In this document: piece after piece, positions 62,949 through 64,000 of the stretch
How the letters are laid out: each line of letters starts with the position of its first letter
How positions within the stretch are numbered: the stretch's first letter is position 1
Origin: JBKCUI01 sp052161605
GTDB lineage: Bacteria > Planctomycetota > Planctomycetia > Pirellulales > Pirellulaceae
DNA: 64,000 nt
Direction: 5' to 3' (one strand)
Assembly (NCBI GenBank): GCA_052161605.1
Contig: CP197409.1
Program-made: the position numbers and the translations under genes
Notes under the pieces: generated by a model
What the model saw: only the letters and a program-made list of their open reading frames with translations
Told to the model about the DNA's origin: nothing
The model's database searches: none

Positions 62949-64000
62949 ATGGCATTAGAGATACTTCCTTCGGTTTGCGCAATCGATTGCCCTGACGCTT
63001 GTTCATTGCACATCACAGTTGAAGATGGCAAGGTGACCAAGCTGGCTGGAAATCCGGAGCATCCCATCACTAAAGGTTTCGCATGCGTCAAGATGAGTCG
63101 CTATCCGGAGCGTCAGGAGCAATCGGATCGCTTGCTCCATCCCCACCGAAGAGTGGGAAAGAAAGGGGAGGGAAAGTTTGAGCGAATCAGTTGGGACGAA
63201 GCCCTCGATGAGATCGCTGATCGAACGCGTGGTATTCTCAATCAGTATGGCGGGCAGTCGATCCTGCCCTATCATTACGGTGGAACGATGGGGCAACTGG
63301 AGAGCAATCGGCCGGTAGCTTTCTTTCGGCGAATCGGTGCTCTGGAGTTGGATCAAACCATTTGTGCAACGACAGGGGGTGCGGGTTGGGAAGCCAATTA
63401 TGGCCCCAACAAAATGAGCACAGATCCAGAGGATGTCGTTCACTCTCGCTATGTGATCCTTTGGGGGATTAATGCCTTGCGTAGTAATTCTCACATGGCA
63501 CCCATTCTCAAAGAGGCCCGAAAGCGTGGTGCCAAGATTCTGCATATCGATCCCTATCGGAACGAGACCTCGCGATTCGCCGATGAGCATTGGCAGATTC
63601 GGGTGGGAACTGACGCTGCGTTGGCTTTATCGTTTGCCAATGAAATCTTGAACCACGGTTGGCATGACCAAGCCTATCTCGATGAATTCGCGTACGGGCT
63701 CGATGAGTTCCGAGAGGCTTGCGCCCAATGGCCGCTCGAGCGGGCGGCCGAGTACTGCGATTTGCCACACGAATCATTGAAACGGGGCGTGCGAGAATTT
63801 GCGACGAGCGAATCTCCGTATGTGAAGGTGGGCTATGGAATGACCCGAAATGAGAGTGGCGGCAATGCGATGCGGGCGATTTCCCTGTTACCCGCATTGC
63901 TGGGAGCATGGAAGAAGCCTGGTGGTGGCGGAGCACTCTCGACTAGCGGTGCGTTTCAGTTAAACAGCGCCGCCATCAATGGAGCCTTGGTCCGAAATCC
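62949..64000 (+). CDS. Molybdopterin oxidoreductase, cut by window edge
   Basis: An open frame of 350 codons to the window end. It starts MALEILPSVCAIDCPDACS, with Cys10, Cys14, Cys18 and Cys46 (GFACVK) spaced as a 4Fe-4S site of the DMSO reductase/formate dehydrogenase family; then SWDEALDEIADR, the ATTGGAG loop, LWGINALRSNSHMAP and HIDPYRNETSRFAD, which bind the bis-molybdopterin cofactor. No Tat signal, so probably cytoplasmic. The substrate is unknown. The C-terminal part lies beyond the window. Confidence 0.93.
   Translation, partial: MALEILPSVCAIDCPDACSLHITVEDGKVTKLAGNPEHPITKGFACVKMSRYPERQEQSDRLLHPHRRVGKKGEGKFERISWDEALDEIADRTRGILNQYGGQSILPYHYGGTMGQLESNRPVAFFRRIGALELDQTICATTGGAGWEANYGPNKMSTDPEDVVHSRYVILWGINALRSNSHMAPILKEARKRGAKILHIDPYRNETSRFADEHWQIRVGTDAALALSFANEILNHGWHDQAYLDEFAYGLDEFREACAQWPLERAAEYCDLPHESLKRGVREFATSESPYVKVGYGMTRNESGGNAMRAISLLPALLGAWKKPGGGGALSTSGAFQLNSAAINGALVRN

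Overview
The window looks like a chromosomal segment of a planctomycete, most likely a Pirellulaceae-type organism. Evidence is the two large cytochrome-type DUF1549/DUF1553 proteins, a DUF1559 protein with a prepilin-like N-terminus, many exported caspase-fold proteins, many FGE-sulfatase (SUMF1) domain proteins, and frequent genes without a clear Shine-Dalgarno sequence. Ordinary genes flank a roughly 36 kb accessory island.

Left part (1-12.4 kb): inverted-repeat debris, a broken Rpn-family nuclease gene and a REP-like hairpin with a truncated transposase stub. Then come a Tat-type metallophosphoesterase, a large BIG2/DUF1549/DUF1553 protein, an exported endonuclease/exonuclease/phosphatase-fold protein and lepA. 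A two-gene leftward unit (di-haem-type protein plus an unknown exported protein) starts at 12.4 kb.

Island (about 13-45.2 kb): a membrane protein and an ECF-like sigma factor read rightward. Five exported caspase-fold proteins read leftward, all with the same GHG and DCCR active-site motifs but different C-terminal modules: Sel1 repeats, a beta-propeller-like region, FGE domains (two genes), and a short uncharacterised tail. Interleaved are five leftward FGE genes, mostly with two domains, and several broken FGE fragments. Other members are two near-identical 2.13 kb blocks, each carrying two divergent coiled-coil genes just upstream of a caspase gene; a six-gene leftward run (membrane protein, caspase, FlgT-like protein, caspase-FGE, FGE, FGE); a HigA-like HTH fused to HEAT-like repeats; and two decayed group II introns.

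The most interesting signal is at the last codons of three FGE genes (24.4, 39.5 and 41.3 kb). Recently duplicated, nearly identical genes differ sharply in a 23-codon stretch. Changes fall almost only at first and second codon positions with the third base kept, or at alanine third positions, as expected if one adenine-rich template had been copied with adenine-specific errors. A 16 bp hairpin with a GNRA-type loop directly follows each stretch, and its stem covaries. This is the pattern of a diversity-generating retroelement (DGR) target. One target is a caspase-FGE fusion. No DGR reverse transcriptase or template repeat was found in the window, so the retroelement would have to lie elsewhere. 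My inference is a cell-surface or periplasmic set of diversified recognition domains coupled to caspase-like proteases.

Right part (45.9-64 kb): an L-fucose/L-arabinose isomerase-like protein, a second DUF1549/DUF1553 protein, a palindromic repeat region, a translationally coupled pair ending in a DUF1559 protein, a DUF1573 protein coupled to a lipoprotein, a GT-C-type membrane glycosyltransferase, trmB, a coupled DUF58/BatA-like pair, a DUF2141-like lipoprotein, and the start of a molybdopterin oxidoreductase cut by the window edge.
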